Assembly: GCF_007827045.1 (NCBI RefSeq) | Contig: NZ_RPFW01000001.1 | Location: 62,001-126,000 of the forward strand | Source: Trebonia kvetii | GTDB taxonomy: Bacteria; Actinomycetota; Actinomycetes; Streptosporangiales; Streptosporangiaceae | Direction: 5' to 3' | Length of the DNA: 64,000 nt | Shown here: positions 62,146 through 64,000 of the stretch, one piece after another | Numbering within the stretch: position 1 is the first letter of the stretch | Layout of the letters: the number at the start of each line of letters is the position of its first letter | Program-made: the position numbers and the translations under genes | Notes under the pieces: model-generated | Seen by the model: only the letters and a program-made list of their open reading frames with translations | Told to the model about the DNA's origin: nothing | Database searches by the model: none

Positions 62146-63075
62146 ATGTTCTCTTTCAGGAATCTTCCCGGCGGTGGCAGGGCGCGCGGCGGACTGAGCC
62201 GCGACAGGCGGCGGTGGGCGCTTGCCGCGGTGCCTGTCGCGGTCGCGACCGGGCTGGCACTCGTGCCGTTCGGCGCCTCGCACGCGGCGACGACCGCCAA
62301 GAGCACGCCGGCGGCGGCGCTGCCCGTGCTGACGCTGAAGATGACCGGCAAGGTCATCGCCGTCGGCGGTTCGCTCGAGTCCGGCGCGGTCCGCGTCGTG
62401 TCCACTGTCACGGACAAGGCGGAGGCGGCGAACGGCGCTGCGCCGACCCTGCTGCGGCTCGACCCCGGGGTCACGTACGGGGAGTTCTTCAAGGTGTTCG
62501 CCAAGCTGGCGAGCAGCCCCAACTCCGACCCCAACGACCTGTAAGGCTTCGCGCAGATCGTCTACTCCCCCCAGGCCAACCTTGGGACCAGCTCAGGGAT
62601 CGTCGACCTCGCACCGGGTAACTACGTGGCGATCGACCTCGGCACCAACGGCACGCCGCCCAACACCACGTTCACCATCGCCAAGTCGGCGCACCCGGCC
62701 GCGCTGCCCAAGGCGGGCGCGACGATCTCGTCGATCGAGTTCGGCTTCCGCGGCCCGGCCAAGCTGCACGACGGCGAGCTCGTCAAGTGGGCGAACGCAG
62801 GCTTTCTTGTGCACATGATCGTCGGGGCGGAGGCACCCAACCTGGCCACCGCGAAGAAGATCGCCGCGGACCTGAAGGCAGGCAAGGACAACGCCGCGCA
62901 GGCGCTCGCGACCGGCTTCTACAGCTGGGACAACGCGCTCTCGCACGGCCAGGCGTTCGAGTCGGTGATCTCGCAGAAGGCCGGCTTCTGGGTGCTGGCC
63001 TGCTTCATGGACACTCAGGACGGGCGTGAGCACACCACCCTCGGCATGGAGAAGGTCATCCAGATAGTGAGGTAA
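62146..63075 (+). pseudogene. Secreted protein gene interrupted by an in-frame TAA
   Basis: From ATG 62146 (AAGGGG upstream) there is a signal peptide (WALAAVPVAVATGLALVPFG, then ASHAA). A mature part runs to SSPNSDPNDL, where TAA at 62542-62544 stops it. The same frame resumes at once as GFAQIVYSPQANLGTSSGIV and continues through SIEFGFRGPAKLHDGELVKW and WDNALSHGQAFESVISQ to QIVR and a stop at 63073-63075. The pieces form one protein of about 309 residues. The fold is not recognised. Either a dead gene or a base error at the TAA. Confidence 0.75.
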
Positions 63076-63092
63076 CCGGCGCGGGGGCCGGA

Positions 63093-63131
63093 CTTCGCCG
63101 GACAGGTCCCAGCCGGGCCTGTCCGGCGAAG
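63093..63131. terminator. Bidirectional terminator stem-loop between convergent genes
   Basis: CTTCGCCGGACAGG (63093-63106) and CCTGTCCGGCGAAG (63118-63131) are perfect 14-bp inverted repeats with an 11-nt loop, lying between the plus-strand stop at 63075 and the minus-strand stop at 63164. Confidence 0.8.
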
Positions 63132-63135
63132 CCAC

Positions 63136-63153
63136 GCAACCGTTCGGGATGAT
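63136..63153 (-). repeat. 18-bp 3'-flanking repeat, copy 2
   Basis: GCAACCGTTCGGGATGAT, identical to 16059-16076. In gene sense it begins 10 nt after the TAA stop of the ABC ATPase gene. Confidence 0.75.
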
Positions 63154-63163
63154 GCTCTTTGTT

Positions 63164-63835
63164 TTACGGCTTGAGGGTCAGGCGGCCGCGGGACATGACG
63201 GCGACCCGCTGGGCGCGGCGGGTGACCGCGCCATCGTGGCTGACCAGGATGAGCGTGAGGCCGCGCTCGCGCCACAGCTTCTCCATCAGCGCGATGATCT
63301 CGTCGCGGGTTTCCTCGTCGAGGTTGCCTGTCGGCTCGTCGGCGAGCAGCACCTTCGGTTCCTTGACCAGGGCACGGGCGATCGCGACGCGCTGTTGCTG
63401 GCCGCCGGACAACTGGGACGGCAGATGGCCGGCGCGGTCGGCGAGGCCGACGCTATCCAGGGCCGCGGCCACCGTGCGGCGACGGCCGGCCGGACTGCCG
63501 CCGAGCGGGACCAGCGCGGACTCCACGTTCTCGTGCGCGGACAGGGTGGGGATCAGGTTGAAGGTCTGGAAGATGAAGCCGATCGCGGTCGCCCGCACCC
63601 TGCTCAGCTGAGCGTCGGGAAGCTTGCCGAGGTCGTGGCCGTCAAGCCTGATCTGACCGGCCGTCGGCCGGTCCAGGCCGCCGAGCAGATTGAGCAGCGT
63701 CGACTTGCCATGGCCGGTCCGGCCCCTGATCGCGATCCACTCGCCGTCTTCGATTGTCAGGTCCACGCCGTCGACGGCGGGCACCGGCCCCGCGGCCGTC
63801 TTGTAGACCCTTGACACGGCGGTCAGCTGGTACAT
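63164..63835 (-). CDS. ABC transporter ATP-binding protein, MacB/LolD type
   Basis: 223 residues from ATG 63835, chosen because AGGTGGGG is about 8 nt upstream; GTG 63844 overlaps the permease stop. Walker A is the slightly unusual GRTGHGKSTLLNLLGG, then QTFNLIPTLSAHENVE, signature LSGGQQQRVAIARALV and Walker B VLLADEPTGNLDEETRDEII. Partners an FtsX-like permease ending directly upstream. Exports or extracts lipids, peptides or drugs from the membrane. Confidence 0.93.
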   Translation of the reverse strand: MYQLTAVSRVYKTAAGPVPAVDGVDLTIEDGEWIAIRGRTGHGKSTLLNLLGGLDRPTAGQIRLDGHDLGKLPDAQLSRVRATAIGFIFQTFNLIPTLSAHENVESALVPLGGSPAGRRRTVAAALDSVGLADRAGHLPSQLSGGQQQRVAIARALVKEPKVLLADEPTGNLDEETRDEIIALMEKLWRERGLTLILVSHDGAVTRRAQRVAVMSRGRLTLKP

Positions 63836-63840
63836 CGCCG

Positions 63841-64000
63841 TCACCCCACCTTCGCGAGCGCGTCGGCGGGGCGGAGCCGGCCGATCCGCCAGCTGCCGAA
63901 GGCGCCGGCCAGCAGGCCGCCGGCCAGGGCGAGCGCCACGGCGAAGCCGATCGCGGTCACGCCGACCGAGGCGATCATCGGCACGGATACGGTATGGCTG
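63841..64000 (-). CDS. FtsX-like ABC permease, C-terminal end only (cut by window end)
   Basis: The last 52 codons are visible. One membrane helix (GVTAIGFAVALALAGGLLAG) is followed by the family's C-terminal tail FGSWRIGRLRPADALAKVG. That WRIGRLRPADALA ending is diagnostic for MacB/FtsX-like permeases. Its stop overlaps the start region of the ATPase gene. The rest lies outside the window. Confidence 0.9.
   Translation of the reverse strand, partial: SHTVSVPMIASVGVTAIGFAVALALAGGLLAGAFGSWRIGRLRPADALAKVG

Overview
The window is very GC-rich, with GTG and TTG starts, many 4-bp start/stop overlaps, F420-type oxidoreductases, ECF sigma factors of the kinds paired with carboxymuconolactone-decarboxylase-like and DGPF/YCII proteins, a Streptomyces-type conservon kinase and a single-chain long-chain acyl-CoA carboxylase. 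This points to a filamentous or soil actinomycete (Streptomyces/Streptosporangiales/Frankia-like breadth). The species cannot be named from sequence alone. No rRNA, tRNA, CRISPR array, prophage or intact insertion sequence was seen.

Layout. 1-1.9 kb: divergent ECF41-type sigma factor (cut by the window edge) and AhpD-like gene, with two matching ECF41 promoters between them, a VOC protein and a SnoaL relic. 1.9-8.2 kb: separate enzymes and membrane proteins (2-hydroxyacid dehydrogenase, CDF metal exporter, SDR, DUF1254/DUF1214 protein, GIN-domain adhesin-like protein). 8.2-17.2 kb: acyl-CoA/lipid block on the minus strand (tandem-TetR fusion, single-chain acyl-CoA carboxylase, thiolase, OB-fold/Zn-ribbon partner, TetR, flavin/F420 oxidoreductase, acyl-CoA dehydrogenase). 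17.4-25 kb: YceI, quinone-oxidoreductase-like protein, gamma carbonic anhydrase, methyltransferase, VOC, MBL hydrolase, a broken lipoprotein and a broken membrane-fused decarboxylase. 25-41.3 kb: Lon-like protease, TldE/TldD, then a long minus-strand catabolic/uptake locus (VOC, GntR, two DUF4438 proteins, two Gfo/Idh/MocA dehydrogenases, oligopeptide-type ABC importer, 2-hydroxyacid dehydrogenase). 41.3-45.5 kb: methyltransferase, flavoprotein, DUF3052, YCII and ECF42-type sigma factor. 45.9-49.2 kb: half a conservon (CvnA/CvnB-like). 49.6-55.3 kb: two intact and one decayed AAA-LuxR regulator. 55.3-59 kb: HPPD with a divergent Lrp regulator, MarR/SDR divergent pair and an F420-type oxidoreductase. 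59-64 kb: cytochrome bd oxidase, an interrupted secreted protein, and a MacB-type ABC exporter cut by the window end.

The most striking system is at 27.5-41.3 kb. Three minus-strand transcription units (tldD-tldE; SBP-ABC importer and probably the downstream Gfo/DUF4438/GntR/VOC genes; Gfo/Idh with 2-hydroxyacid dehydrogenase) each carry the same 13-bp palindrome GTCGATTGTCGAC 17-50 bp before the start codon. A GntR-FCD regulator sits inside the locus. I infer one regulon for import and breakdown of an unknown, probably peptide-like or hydroxyacid-bearing compound, with the DUF4438 pair as the uncharacterised part.

Two other non-coding signals stand out: a 48-bp hairpin found twice (17324-17371 and 45571-45618) with compensating stem changes and nearly equal distance to a minus-strand gene, and an 18-bp element repeated 9-10 nt after the stop codons of two unrelated minus-strand genes (16059-16076 and 63136-63153). 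The window also has an unusual number of broken genes: in-frame stops, frameshifts, a lost stop and relics. Real decay and draft-assembly error cannot be separated here.
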